Part shown: positions 49,580-60,956 of the stretch, piece after piece | Numbering within the stretch: the first letter of the stretch is position 1 | Layout: every line of letters starts with the position of its first letter | NCBI RefSeq assembly: GCF_036884655.1 | Contig: NC_088335.1 | Location: 38,996,001 to 39,060,000, forward strand | Direction of reading: 5' to 3' | Origin: Musa acuminata AAA Group | Lineage: Eukaryota > Streptophyta > Magnoliopsida > Zingiberales > Musaceae | Length of the DNA stretch: 64,000 nt | Translations under genes and position numbers: made by a program | Notes under the pieces: generated by a model | Told to the model about the DNA's origin: nothing | Databases searched by the model: none | What the model saw: the letters and a program-made list of their open reading frames with translations, nothing else

Positions 49580-49630
49580 ATTGGTATCAGAGTCATGTTC
49601 GTTTCTCATTTGGTTTAACACCTAAGAGAA

Positions 49631-50602
49631 ATGACTCTTTTCAGCTTTCAAGATGGACTTTCTCTCATTCATCCTCCCTTGTTCAATGGGACGGACTACA
49701 CATATTGGAAACTCGAATGAGAGTTTTCTTCCTTTCTTTGGATTTAAATTTATGGAATATTATCGAAAGTTGTTTTCGAATGTCTTCTCTTCCAATGAAC
49801 CATTGGAATGATTTGGAGAAGTAGACTTTTTTTTTAAATGCTAGAGCTATGAACGCTCTATTTTGCGCTTTGGATAAAACAAAGTTTAATCAGGTTTCTG
49901 CTTGCGAAATGACTTTTGATATATAGCACACTCAAAATCACACATGAAGGCACTAATAGAGTAAAGGATTCTAAGATAAATCTTTTAATGCATGATTTTG
50001 AACTTTTTCAAATGAAGACAAACGAAATCGTTATTGACATGTATACCCATTTTACGGATATCGTCAATGGTTTAAAAGCACTTGAAAAATGTTTTTCGAA
50101 TTTTGAACTTATTAATAAAGTTTTACGATCACTTTATAAAAATTAGGATTCGAAAATAACGACAATACAAGAATCAAAGAACTTGAACCATTTTCCACTC
50201 GAAGAACTAATTGGGTCTTTAATAACCTATGAAATAAGTTTTGTAGCATATGTTGAACATGATAAACTTGAGAATAACCTTTCAAAGAACAGGAAGGATT
50301 TAGCACGTAGAATAAATGAAGACCACTTGAGCGAAAGCTCAAGTGATGATAACTTTGAACTTTTGACTATAAAGCTTAAAAAATTCTTAAAACAAGAATT
50401 AAAGAACAAAAATAAACTTAAAAAGAATGCAACCACTTGCTATGAACACAAGAAGAATAAAGCACTCTGGGACGAATCGAGCTCATCCGAAGACGAGGAG
50501 CAAACCAACAAAGGCGAGGTGATAAACTACGCCTTAACGGCTCTCAACAATGAGGTAAATGACTCACCCAAAATCCCCTTAATTTATTTTAAAATTACTT
50601 GA
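49631..50602 (+). pseudogene. Element B gag
   Basis: Starts MTLFSFQDGLSLIHPP, LFNGTDYTYWKL, then an early stop. Homology continues in other frames: THEGTNRVKDSKINLL, FELFQMKTNEIV, MYTHFTDIVNGLK near 49940-50080, then an open stretch 50183-50602 ending IPLIYFKIT. The zinc knuckle is cut to CYEHKK followed directly by NKALWDESSSSEDEEQ. The terminal part matches that of element C, so the end is a family feature rather than random decay. Confidence 0.85.
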
Positions 50603-52658
50603 TGCATTTCATATGTTGTTTTTAAATTAGTATATAAAATACAAAAAATAAATAAATAAAAGAGGATCATGCTTTTCTTTTTCAAGCTAATTTTGAAAAT
50701 GATAATGAAAATTACATGTTTTATGATAAAGGAACAAAATATTAAAAGTAAATGCTTTATGTTTAATGAAATCATATTTGATAATTTAATGATTTAATTA
50801 TGCATGATGATTTTGTATTGTTTTTCAGTTTTAAACATGATGATTTTTTTGATTAATGGCTTATCGTTCTTTGTCATAACGAAAGTTCATTTTCCGTTTT
50901 AAACATTGATGTATATTTAAATTTGACATAAAAATTTGGGGTATGCTTATATGAAATCAATCATATGAATTGAAACACTAAAAGAGGAAAGCTTTCTCCT
51001 TGAAATTTTTTTTTCTCTACTTTATCGATTTTCAAAAAGGAGAGATTAATGAATCTATCTATATTTTTTATGAATCTCTTGAAAATGATTTTGATTTGAA
51101 TTTGAATGAGCTTTATCTTAATTTTTTTAGATTTATAACTTGAGATTTCTTATGTACGAATTAAGATATTATATCATTTGATCTCTTATGTTTCTTTTTA
51201 TCATTTATAAAAAAAGAGAGATTTGTTGAAATAAATCATGTCTTATGGCATTCATGATTTGATATTAATATCTTTCATATCATGATTTTCATATGACACA
51301 TTTGTATTTTTGTGATGACTTGAACATTTACACCATTATGTTCTTTCTTTCTTTTTTGTTTACAATGACAGAAGGGGAAAGAAAATAGCTAGCATATCAA
51401 GAGAACCAAATTTGATAGCTTGAATGATAAACTTAGACATGTTAGAGCTCCTAAATGCATAAAATTTTCTTATTTATTTTTCGGATCATGATCTTGATTT
51501 CTCGAATTTTAGACTTGATCTCTCATTTTTTATGATTAAAATAATGCTTGGAATATTTATGTAATTATGAATGATGATTTGGTATTATGCATGCAATACT
51601 TCAACTTATGATAATGATGCATGCAATGATAAAATATTCATGATGAAAAATTGTTTTAACATTCATGACTTGATTTTTCATCTTTGTTATTTATCCTTGT
51701 CATGATTTGAAGCTTGTAGTAAAGGGAAATGAATTACATTATTGTATTATTATTCCCCTCTTTTTGCCAATGATAAAGGGGGAGAAATAATTGCTAGCGT
51801 GCATATCACAAAAAAAATGCAAACTTGCTAGCTTACTCATCTCAAAAGAAAAGCAAGAAGTACTATCTTGCAATTCTCAAGAGAAGAAATGTCTGCTACG
51901 TTACACATTTCAAGAAGATGCAAAAACAGTCCATATTGCACATCTCAAAAGATGTAAAATTTTGCTAACTTTCATGTGTAAAATTGCTAGCTTGCATACT
52001 CTAAAATAATATAAATTCACTAGCATACATGATGTAGAACTTGCTATCTTGAACATCACCAAGAAGTGCTATCTTACCTATCTCAAGATGCAAAACATGC
52101 TAACTTGCACTTCTAGCAAAATTTACAAACTTGCAAAACTCAAAATTTTTGCTAGATTGCTTGTAAAATGATGTAAAATTTTGTTAGCTTGTGTTTTGCA
52201 AAGGAAGCAAAAATCACACTTCTCAAAAGAGAAGAAAATGCTATCTTTTCACATCACCGAAGATTGCTAGCTTGCCTATCTTAAGAAGCAAAAATGCAAA
52301 CTTGCAAAATTTACAATCTTGCACATCTTCAAAATTAATGATAATTTGTTGATTATGCATGTTGTAAGGTGATGAACAAATTTGCTAGTTGTATGTTATA
52401 AAACTTGCATGATGATAAAACTTGAGATTATGTCCATAATGCAATGATTTGAACTTGCATATCTCAAACACTTGATTGTTGCACTTCTCCTTTTTGTTGA
52501 TGACAAAGAGGGTGAAATATGATGATGTTATGTAAAAATTTATGATAACATATTGCTTTGATTTTTGAACCAAGAGTTCTATCAATATGACATATTGATA
52601 GGGGGAGTTAAGGTTAACTCCATCATTAATTGGTTGTTATCATAAAAAAAGGAGAGAT
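50603..52658 (+). repeat. Element B tail with a degenerate GCTAGCTTGC repeat
   Basis: AT-rich, no protein. Between about 51790 and 52400 the word GCTA(G/T)CTTGC or close variants recurs about a dozen times at 30-60 bp spacing, interleaved with CATCTCAA(G/A)A. It ends with GGGGGAGTTAAGGTTAACTC and a polypurine tract. Confidence 0.75.
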
Positions 52659-54266
52659 TGTTGAATCTTAGATTTTGATGATGAAACTAATTGATAGTAT
52701 TTATGATTTGATCTGCATTTTGAGTGATGCGGGAAGCTTCGATCAGGGAGAGACAATTGAAGTAGGAAGAAACATGTTGGGCCAGAGAAAAACATGTCAG
52801 AAGATTGGACGTCGAGCCGAAGGATTGGTTGACGTATCGACCGAAGGCTTCGGGCTATGAGTTCAGGCATCGAGCCAAGAAGAGCATATATTGTACCAAG
52901 GAAATCAGAGTTGCGGAGGTCAACTAGACGATTGGGCAATAGGCAGCAAGAGAGGACGATGCGTCGAATAATCGGACGAGGCATCGATGAACCAATGACA
53001 TGCCGGATAACATCTGATTAGCTTAGTATTAATTATCTAGATCGAAGTAGATTTTTATGTTTGCATGATTAACTACGATAGCAAGGCATAAAGAAAAATA
53101 AAGTCCTAGAGTCAAGACCGCGATTTCGTTGGGAGTTCGAGAGTTTGCCGAAAATCCGGATATTCGTCGGAAGTTCTGCTGGAGTCCAGGAGCTTGCCAA
53201 AGAAGCTCGTCGGAACTTGCTAAGAAGATCATCGTGAAGTCCAGGAGCTTGCTAGGAGTCCACTAGAACATTGCCGAGAGATCATCGGAAGTTCGTCGAA
53301 AGATCGTCGGAAGCTCGTCGAAAGAAACCTAGACTTACAAACTTGTTTAGCTTAATAAATATCTTAGATTTCGTAGTTAGCACATAATTGGGATTGGAAT
53401 TGGGCCAACCCAATTAGGGGCCAGTTCGGCCCATGTATGAACTGTGTTGGGTCAAGTGAAAGGCCCAAATAGTGACCCAACATGTGGCACCATTGTGGCA
53501 TAGTCTTCAAGACTGTGTCACACGATGGTATCGCCGGTCTGGGCAGTGGTACCGCCTAAACATAGTCTTCAAGAGGCTATCAGGCGGTGGTACCGCCTAG
53601 TGCAGGGTGTCAGGCGGTGGTACCACCAAACTGGGTGGTGGTACCACCTATTGTCAGTGTCAGACTGACACTAGCGGTGGTACCGCCCAGCACTAGCAGT
53701 GGCATCGCCCATACCCAAGAAACCCGGGATGAGACATTTTTAGGCTCCAATTTTGAATCAACTTGAAGCCTATAAATACCCCTCTCATCCCTACTTAACT
53801 TACACAAGTATTAAGATTGAAAAAGAAAAGAAACGCTACTGTAATCTTGTGTGGACTCCTCTCAAAAGATCTAAGTGTTAGTATAGTTTGAGAGAGGAGT
53901 AAGTGGGGGTGTAAGAATTATCTCCTAAACTCGATAAAAGGAGAAAGAGCTGTAAAAGGTAGTTGGTCTTCGCCTATTGAAGGAAGACCGATAGTGGATG
54001 CCGGTGGCCTCGACGGAAGAGGAATCGGTGGAGTGGATGTAGGTCACGACGACTGAACCACTATAAAAATCTGGTTTACATTTCTTTTGAGCAATTTACT
54101 TTAAACTACAAACTGCCTTTAATACGTTTACGAACACGCTTTCAACTTAAGCATCTTTACGATTCAGTTTTTATCATATGGAAAATTTCAGAACCAATGT
54201 AGTTTACCACTGCACCAATTCAAAGACCCCCCCCCCCCCCCCCTTAGTGCCAACTCCTTCCTAACA
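52659..54266 (+). repeat. Element B 3' LTR
   Basis: 1608 bp, TGTTGAATCTTAG...TTCCTAACA. It includes at least seven GGTGGTACCGCC-like words at 53525-53710, TATA box CCTATAAATACC near 53768, and a C run at 54228-54243. Some 60 bp longer than its partner. Confidence 0.9.
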
Positions 54267-56322
54267 TATTTCATGCATAATTTTATATCATCATTATAAC
54301 TTCTCCCTCTTTGTCATCAACAAAAAGGAGAAAAATGTAATTAGCAAATTTTTTAAATATGCAAGCCAGTAAGATAGCAAGTTTTTGAGATATAAAAATT
54401 AGCAAAATTTTTGCTTCTCTTGAGATGTGTAAGATAATATGTTTGCTTTTCTTTGCGATGTTTAAGCTAGTAAGTTTTTAAAAAAGAATGCAAGATTGTA
54501 AATAGCAAGTTTTACACCATTTTAGAATATGCAAGCTAGCAAGATAGCACTTTTGCTTATCTTGTGATGTGCAAGTTTAGCAATTCTTTGCTTCTTGAGA
54601 TGAGCAAGATAGCACTTTTGCTTATCTTGAGATTGCAAGTTAGCAATTCTTGCTTCTCTTTTTAGATAAGTTTGCAAGTTTTGAATCTTGAGATGGGCAA
54701 TATAGTAATTTTTACTTCCTTTTGTAATGTACAAGCTAGTAATTTTTTTTTCTTTATGATGTGTAAGCTAGCAAGACTTTTCTCCCCCTTTGTTATTGTC
54801 AAAGAGAAGAGAAGAATACGATAGTATAATTTTTCTTCTTTTTTTTTACATCAATGATTCAATCATATCATGAGATATACAAATCATAAATATAAGGCAA
54901 TTGTACATAATAAAATTCAAATCATAAACATCAAGAAGTCATGTGACATATCATGGTTAATTTGAATACATCTCTTCTTTAATAAAGTAAAAAAATCTTG
55001 ATTCATAGAAAACTTTCAAGTTGTAATCAAAAGAACAATCATGACTCACTTGAATAATTTTTCTCTTTAGTAAATGGCAAAGAGAAACATAGGAGATTAA
55101 ATAAGAGATCTTGATTCACAAAAAAAATCTCAAGTATCAAATATCGAGAAATCAAGATCATGATTAGGATAAAAACTTCTCTATAGCAAAAAGAAACATA
55201 GAAGAACTTGATTCATGCATAAAAAATCTCAAGTCATCAAAATCGAGAAATCAAGATTATGATCCAAAAAATGTATAAGAAGAATTTATGCATTTAGGAG
55301 ATTTAACATGCTTAAGTTTGACATTCAAGCTAACAATTTTGGTTCTCTTGATATGCTAGTAATTTTCTTTCTCCCCTTTGTCATCATAAACAAGAAAGAA
55401 GAAAAGTGAAAGAATAAAATAGTATAATTTTTGTTTTTTTAAATCAATGCTCTACTCATAATATAAGGTTTACAACCAAAAATACAAAGGAATTATACAT
55501 AATGAAAATCATATTATGAAAGATAATATCAAAGATCATGTAAATACCAAAAGACATTATTCATTTTGATAAATCTCCTCTAAAATAATAAAAAAGAAAA
55601 CATAGGAGATCAAATAACAAAAGATCTTCAAAAGAAATTTAAGTAATGAATTTCGAGAAATCAAGAAAAAAATCATGATTCATTTGGATAAATATTCTCT
55701 TTAACAAAATGTAAGAATCATACAAGAATAAAGAGTAAAGGGTCTTGATTCATATAAAGAAAATCTCAAGTTATAACTTTGAGAATTTAATATCATAATA
55801 TAGATAAAACTCATTTAAATTCAAATAATCAAATCATCAAAATCACTAAGAGATTCAAAATGTCATAAATAGATTCATTAATCTCTTATTGAAAACTTGA
55901 TAAGATTTTAGGGATAGAGACATTTTTAAGAATAATGCTTTCTCCTTTTTTATGTGTTTCTATGTGATTTATTTCATACAAGTATACCTTTATCTTTTAT
56001 GCCAAACAAAAACATGCATTATTATTTAAAACTGAAAAATAAGATTTATCACAAGAGTATCAATAAATCATAAATTATAAAAATCATCATTATTTTAAAT
56101 CATCATGCATCATTATATCATCAAGCATGGTTTTATTAAACACAAAGCATTTTCAATCAAAATCATTTTGTTTGTTGTAGTAATGCATTTTTTTTCTTAA
56201 GTGAATATAACTCTTCAATTATCATACTCAATTTTTTTAATTTTTCAAAATAACTAGAAAGAGAAGCATGATCCCTTTTTTTATATTTTATATACTAATT
56301 TAAAAATAACTTATGAAATACA

Positions 56323-57322
56323 TTAAGTAATTTCATAATAAAATAAAGGGGTTTTGGTTGAGTCGCTTACCTCGTTGTCGAAAGCCACCAAGGCATAGTT
56401 TGCCACCTCTTCTTTATCGGTTTGCTCCTTGTCTTCGGATGGACTCGAATCATCCTAGGTCGCCTTAAGTGTGCTATCTTCTTTTGTAGCTTCTTCTTCA
56501 CTTGCGGACATTCGCTTTTAAAGTGCCTTAGTCGATTAAATTCGTAGCAAGTTGTTTTATCCTTTTTAAGTTCATTTTTATTCTTAAATTCTTATTTTAT
56601 TAGCTTCTTTAATTTTACTGTGAGGAGTTTAAGGTCATTATCACTTGAGCTTTCACTCAAGTGATCTTCTTTTATTCTAAGTATCAAATCCTTTCTCTTC
56701 TTTGAAAAGTTATTCTCATGTGCGTCATGTGCAATACATGCCATTTCATAGGTCATTAAAGACCCGATAAGTTCTTCAAGCGGAAAATTGATTATGTCCT
56801 TTGCTTCTTATATTACCATTACTTTTGGATTCTAACTTTTTGGAAGGGATCTTAGAATCTTATTTATAAGTTTAAGATTAGAAAAATATTTGTCAAGAAC
56901 TTTCAAGCCATTGATGACATCCATAAAACGGGTGTACATGTCAATAATGGTTTCGTTTGGCTTCATTCGAAATAATTCAAAATCATGTAATAAAAGATTT
57001 ATCTTAGATTCTTTTACTTCTAGTATGTGCCAAATCTCATCTGCAGTTTTGCATAAAGGAATACGATTATTTTTTGTCTAAGGCGCAAAATAAAGTGTTC
57101 ATAGCTCTAATATTTAAAGAAAATATTTTCTTCTCTAGATCAATCCATTCGTTCATTAATCTAGAGGGTTTTTGAAAGTTATTTTCAATAATATTCTATA
57201 ATATTAAATCTATAGAAAGCAATAAAACTCTCATACATATTTTTCAATATGTGTAGTCCATCCTATTGAATATAGGAGGACGAATGAATAGAATGACCCT
57301 CTTGAAAGCCGAAAAAAGCCAT
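56323..57322 (-). pseudogene. Element C gag
   Basis: Starts MAFFGFQEGHSIH near 57322, then breaks repeatedly. Recognisable parts include LNIRAMNTLFCALDKK, a PLEELI-like phrase near 56790, a full but mutated zinc knuckle CYEFNRLRHFKSECP near 56520-56560 (second Cys changed to Phe), and an end reading EVANYALVAFDNEVSDS, then KTPLFYYEIT and a stop. That end parallels the end of gag in B. Confidence 0.8.
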
Positions 57323-57372
57323 CTCTTTTGGGTGTTAAACCAAATAGAGAGAAATTTAGCTCTGATACCAAC

Positions 57373-58613
57373 TGTTATGACCGAAATTTGCACTAAGAGA
57401 GGGGTGGGGGAGGGGATGGGGTGAATTAGCGCTTAAGTAAAAATTATGTCGATTTGAAAACTTATTCAATATAGAAAAACTATTTCGATAAAGCCTATAT
57501 CGGAAAGTGTTTAAGCTTGTCTTAAAGTAAATGTAAAGTAAAGTGAGCAGCTAAGTAATAAAAATAAGTAGCAAAGGAAAAGTGTATACCAGATTTATAG
57601 TGATTCAATCGTCGTGACCTACATCCACTCCCAATTCCTCTTTCGTCGGGGCCACGACATTCACTACCGATCTTCTTTCAATCGGCGAAGATCAACTACC
57701 CTTACAACTCTTTCTTTTTTTCTCGAGTTTAAGAGATAACATTCACAAGCCTCATACCTCTTTTAGAATAAGCTTGAAACTTAAAGAGGAGGACACTTAG
57801 CACTTTTTCAACTCAGAATAGCAACTCCTTTCTGCTCTTTTTTCTTTCTACTTCAAGCAGGAATAGCTGGGGTATTTATAGATCCCAAATAGATTCAAAT
57901 TTAGAGCTAAAAAGGGTCTCATCTTGGGTTTCTAGGATATTAGGTGGTACCACCACTTGCAGACTAACACTGGGCGGTACCACCACCCAGTCTAGGTGGT
58001 ATGATCGCTTGACAAAATCTCAAAAATTAGGCTCTAGTAGTACTATCACATGATAGGCGGTACCATCGCCCAAACTCCCTAGGAGGCCAAGCCTCAAGCG
58101 GTGCCACCGCTTGGGCCAACTAAGGGTCATTGAATGGGCATTCTACTTAGCCCAAAACAACCCTAACTTAGGCCCAATGGGCCCTAATTGAGTTTATATA
58201 GTTATACCTCAAAATTGGCTCAATTAGACTCTAAATTTCGACCAAGACTTAATTACAATCATGAAGCCTGTGTTATATAGCATGTCATTGGTTCATCTAG
58301 AACTTTGTTTGATCCTTCGGTACATCATTCTCTCATTCGACGTATTACCTAATCGATATGTTGACTTTCCGCAATACCCAATCATCTTAGTGCAATGCCC
58401 GATTCTTCTCGCCCGATGCTTAAACTCATGGCACAAAGTCTATCCTCTAGCACGTCGACCAATCATCCGATATGATGCTCTCCGGCCCAATGTTAGATTC
58501 TGCTTTCATAATTCAAGTCCACGATCAAAGTTTTTCCTGTGTCACTTATCTTAAATGTATATTAGTTCATAACTTCATCAATTAATTTCATCATTAAAAT
58601 TTGAGATTCAATA
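57373..58613 (-). repeat. Element C 5' LTR
   Basis: 1241 bp; plus-strand ends are TGTTATGACCG and TTTGAGATTCAATA, so the outer CA has mutated. It contains GGTACCATCGCCC-type words near 57940-58110 and a TATA-like GATCTATAAATACC on the minus strand near 57875. Confidence 0.8.
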
Positions 58614-59679
58614 TTTGTATGGTCTCAAGCAACTACCAAGATAATTGTATAAAATATTTTATTTTTTTATAAGAGATCATGAGTATGATAGAAGTATTTC
58701 TGATCATTGTATTTACGTGAGATATTTTTTTAATAGTAATTTTATTATTCTCTTGTTATATATGGATGACATATTAATTGTTGATCATTATACTAAGAAA
58801 ATTACAAATAAAAAAGGAGAGTTGAGAAAGACTTTTGCTATAAAAAGATTTAGGTCTAGCAAAACATATTCTTGGTACGAGAATTATTTGTAACAAGAAC
58901 AATAATAAACTTTATTTATCTCACGAGATATATGTCCAAAAGGTTCTTGACAAATTTAACATCAGCACGTCTAAACCTATTTGTCAAATATTACTTATGT
59001 AGTGGTGTGATTAGTTGGTTTCTCTTTAATTTAAAAAAGAATACTAAGTAGTAGTTAAGTGGATTTTCAAATATCTTAAAGGCACTTAGATTATGTTTGT
59101 GCTTTGTTACTAGAAAAACTGTATTTATTGACTACACAGAGACATATATGATGATATTAATTATAGAAAGTCTATCTTTGATTACTTGATATCATTTTCA
59201 GGGGGATAAGTGTCTTGACAATCAAAACTATAAAAATGTGTCTTATTTGTTTTCCTTTGAAATTGAGTATATATCAGCAATAGACGTTTATAAAGAATTT
59301 TTATGGAATAAAAAGCACCTAAAAGGGATAGGACTTAAGCAAAAAAAGTTTATTTTATATTGTGACAGGAAACATGCTATTTATCTTAGTAAAAAAATTA
59401 ACTTTTTATTTCAGATCCAAGTCATGTCAAGACTTAAGACCAAGTAGAAAATTAAAAAAAAAAAAAGATAAAATAATAAGCTCTTGAGATTCAATATAAT
59501 TTTTTTTAAAAAAAATAAGACCAAGTATCCATAATAATATAAAAAAGTTAAGTTAGAACTTATCCATGTCTGACAAAGTAGCCGATATGATCACCAAACT
59601 ACTTGGAGTTCTTACTAAGTTTAAGTCACTTTTAAGCATTATGGATGAATGCAAAATTAAGCTTAAGGGAGAGTATTGA
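58614..59679 (+). pseudogene. Copia pol remnant (RT end to RNase H end)
   Basis: Begins abruptly at YGLKQLPR directly beside element C's LTR. Then HEYDRSISDHCIYV, LLYMDDILIVDHY near 58757, RNase H phrases FEIEYISAIDVYKEFLWNK and LYCDRKHAIYLSK near 59250-59400, and an end reading DMITKLLGVLTKFK...IKLKGEY with a stop at 59679. Stops and shifts interrupt it. A different copia lineage from elements A-C. The upstream half is absent, presumably lost with C's insertion. Confidence 0.85.
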
Positions 59680-60304
59680 AATTAGCTTAATTTAATCAAG
59701 GATAGTCTTCGTTTGATTATCTAAGATGAAGGAAGATATTTAAAAGGGCATGGATTTTTGGAAAGATGAAAAATATCATAGATATTTTAGAATAAGGTAA
59801 AATCCTTTTAGAAGATATTGTAATTGATACGTCTAGAAAATTATCAAGACATATCTCTGTTTGGTTCACATCTTGCATCATTGATCTTTCTCATCAGTGA
59901 AGACCATATCTCTGTTTGGCTCACATGTTATGTCAGAAAATTTACGTGAAAGCTTCGTAAAGCGACATGGAGACGGATTCTGACATGGGATTGTCCTCGT
60001 GGGTTCCGTAGATGCGACATATGGTAGGTCAAATATGTGCAAGAATCTCCGCTGTCATAGGACTTTATATATAATGCATGTCACAGTAGCCGCCGATCTA
60101 CATATTACTTGGTGTAAAGCAAGCAAAGCCATCGCGCTCATCTTTGCATGGATTCAACGGATCTGAAACACATACATTTTCCTGTTACATCATTTTGGGG
60201 GACCAAGTAATGATGCAAGCAGAATAAATAATGATCAAGGAACCGAAAGCTGGATCCGAGTTCCATGGAGTTTGATTTGAGCTGCAGGGAGCAGGTTTAC
60301 TGAG
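59680..60304. other. Possible copia LTR remnant and ERF 3' flank
   Basis: AT-rich. ATATCTCTGTTTGG(T/C)TCACAT occurs twice (about 59852 and 59908). It may be the LTR of the preceding copia remnant, but no clean ends were found. No gene. Confidence 0.45.
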
Positions 60305-60877
60305 TTATGCAAGTTCGGAAACTCTCAGTAACTCCTCCAAGTAATCTGTGCCCAAGTCCTCCAGTTCTAGGACACTCTGTATCCTGCTCTGTGCCACCTT
60401 GGTCTTCCCGCTCACTGCAGGTCTCCTCCTCCTCCTTAATGAGTGCTTCTTCTTGAGTGCCATGATGGGGGAGCAGTTGTCCTTATCCCATTCGAGCTCT
60501 TGCAAGGACTCCTGCACCTGCTCCACTGGGAAGTTGAGCACGGCGAGCCGCCCCCGCATGGAGAACGCCGCCTGGTCGTACGCCAGGGCGGCGGCCTCCG
60601 CGGTGTCGAACGTCCCCAGCCACACCCGCGCCCCTCCCCGCGTCGAATCCCTTATCTCCGCCGCGAACTTCCCCCACGGCCGCTTACGGACGCCGCGGTA
60701 GCACGGCTCGCCCGTCGGTCGACCCTCCCCTGCCAGGACCGGGTTCGAAGGGGTGGCCTCCGCCAGTGTGTCGAACAGGAGCATCTCGTCGCTGTCGTTG
60801 ACGTCGAAGGGGAGGGGATAGGAATCTTCCGGCGAGAATTCGTCGTAACTCTGGGACAGGAGATATGAAGGATCCAT
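60305..60877 (-). CDS. AP2/ERF transcription factor, ERF group IX (ERF1/ERF15-like)
   Basis: Intronless, 190 residues from the ATG at 60877. One AP2/ERF DNA-binding domain at residues 59-117 ([19 protein letters not shown], then [18 protein letters not shown]), which binds GCC-box promoters; the Ala and Asp typical of the ERF subfamily are present. The acidic N-terminus ([18 protein letters not shown], 24-41) and the C-terminal [13 protein letters not shown] (172-184, EDLL-type activation motif) place it in group IX, the ethylene/jasmonate and pathogen-response activators. A basic [11 protein letters not shown] (142-152) is a likely nuclear signal. An in-frame ATG at 61144 would add 89 residues, but a TATA box at 60950-60956 lies between them and the family starts MDPS-like, so I use 60877. 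The gene looks intact. Confidence 0.95.
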   Translation of the reverse strand: MDPSYLLSQSYDEFSPEDSYPLPFDVNDSDEMLLFDTLAEATPSNPVLAGEGRPTGEPCYRGVRKRPWGKFAAEIRDSTRGGARVWLGTFDTAEAAALAYDQAAFSMRGRLAVLNFPVEQVQESLQELEWDKDNCSPIMALKKKHSLRRRRRPAVSGKTKVAQSRIQSVLELEDLGTDYLEELLRVSELA

Positions 60878-60949
60878 CGTGAATTGTGGGGTGGGAGATC
60901 GGTGGTTCTTAGGCGTGGCTGTCGAACGTTGGTAAGCATCAGGTGCGTG

Positions 60950-60956
60950 ATTTATA
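60950..60956 (-). promoter_or_regulatory. TATA box of the ERF gene
   Basis: Minus strand TATAAAT, about 75 nt upstream of the chosen ATG, leaving a 5' UTR of roughly 40-50 nt. It supports the shorter protein. Confidence 0.65.

Larger units (their letters stand above)
48032..54266 (+). mobile_element. Element B: gag-only SIRE-like LTR element, complete with TSD
   Basis: 6235 bp between two LTRs (48032-49579 and 52659-54266), flanked on both sides by TATTT (48027-48031 and 54267-54271). Inside are the primer site (TGGTATCAGAG from 49582), a gag-like region (49631-50602), an AT-rich tail and AAAAAAAGGAGAGAT before the 3' LTR. No protease, integrase, RT or RNase H is present. Structure says it moved as a unit, so its enzymes must have come from a relative such as element A. 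Gag has stops, so it is at best non-autonomous now. Confidence 0.9.
54272..58613 (-). mobile_element. Element C: minus-strand gag-only SIRE-like element, main part
   Basis: Read on the minus strand: LTR 58613-57373, primer site TGGTATCAGAGC at 57370-57359, gag 57322-56323, then the same kind of tail as B, including reverse complements of B's CTCCTTTTTGTTGATGAC and GCTAGCTTGC repeats (54340-54780). It continues left of B in 47738-48031; its 3' LTR is not seen. More decayed than B, and B sits inside it, so it is older. No pol. Confidence 0.85.

Noticed and set aside
53610..53807. Minus-strand frame with repeated Gly-Gly-Thr-Thr
   Set aside because: It runs through the palindromic GGTACC cluster of a retrotransposon LTR; no protein family is involved.
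60443..60868. Plus-strand and other-frame ORFs over the ERF gene
   Set aside because: Shadows of the GC-rich AP2 coding sequence on the opposite strand.
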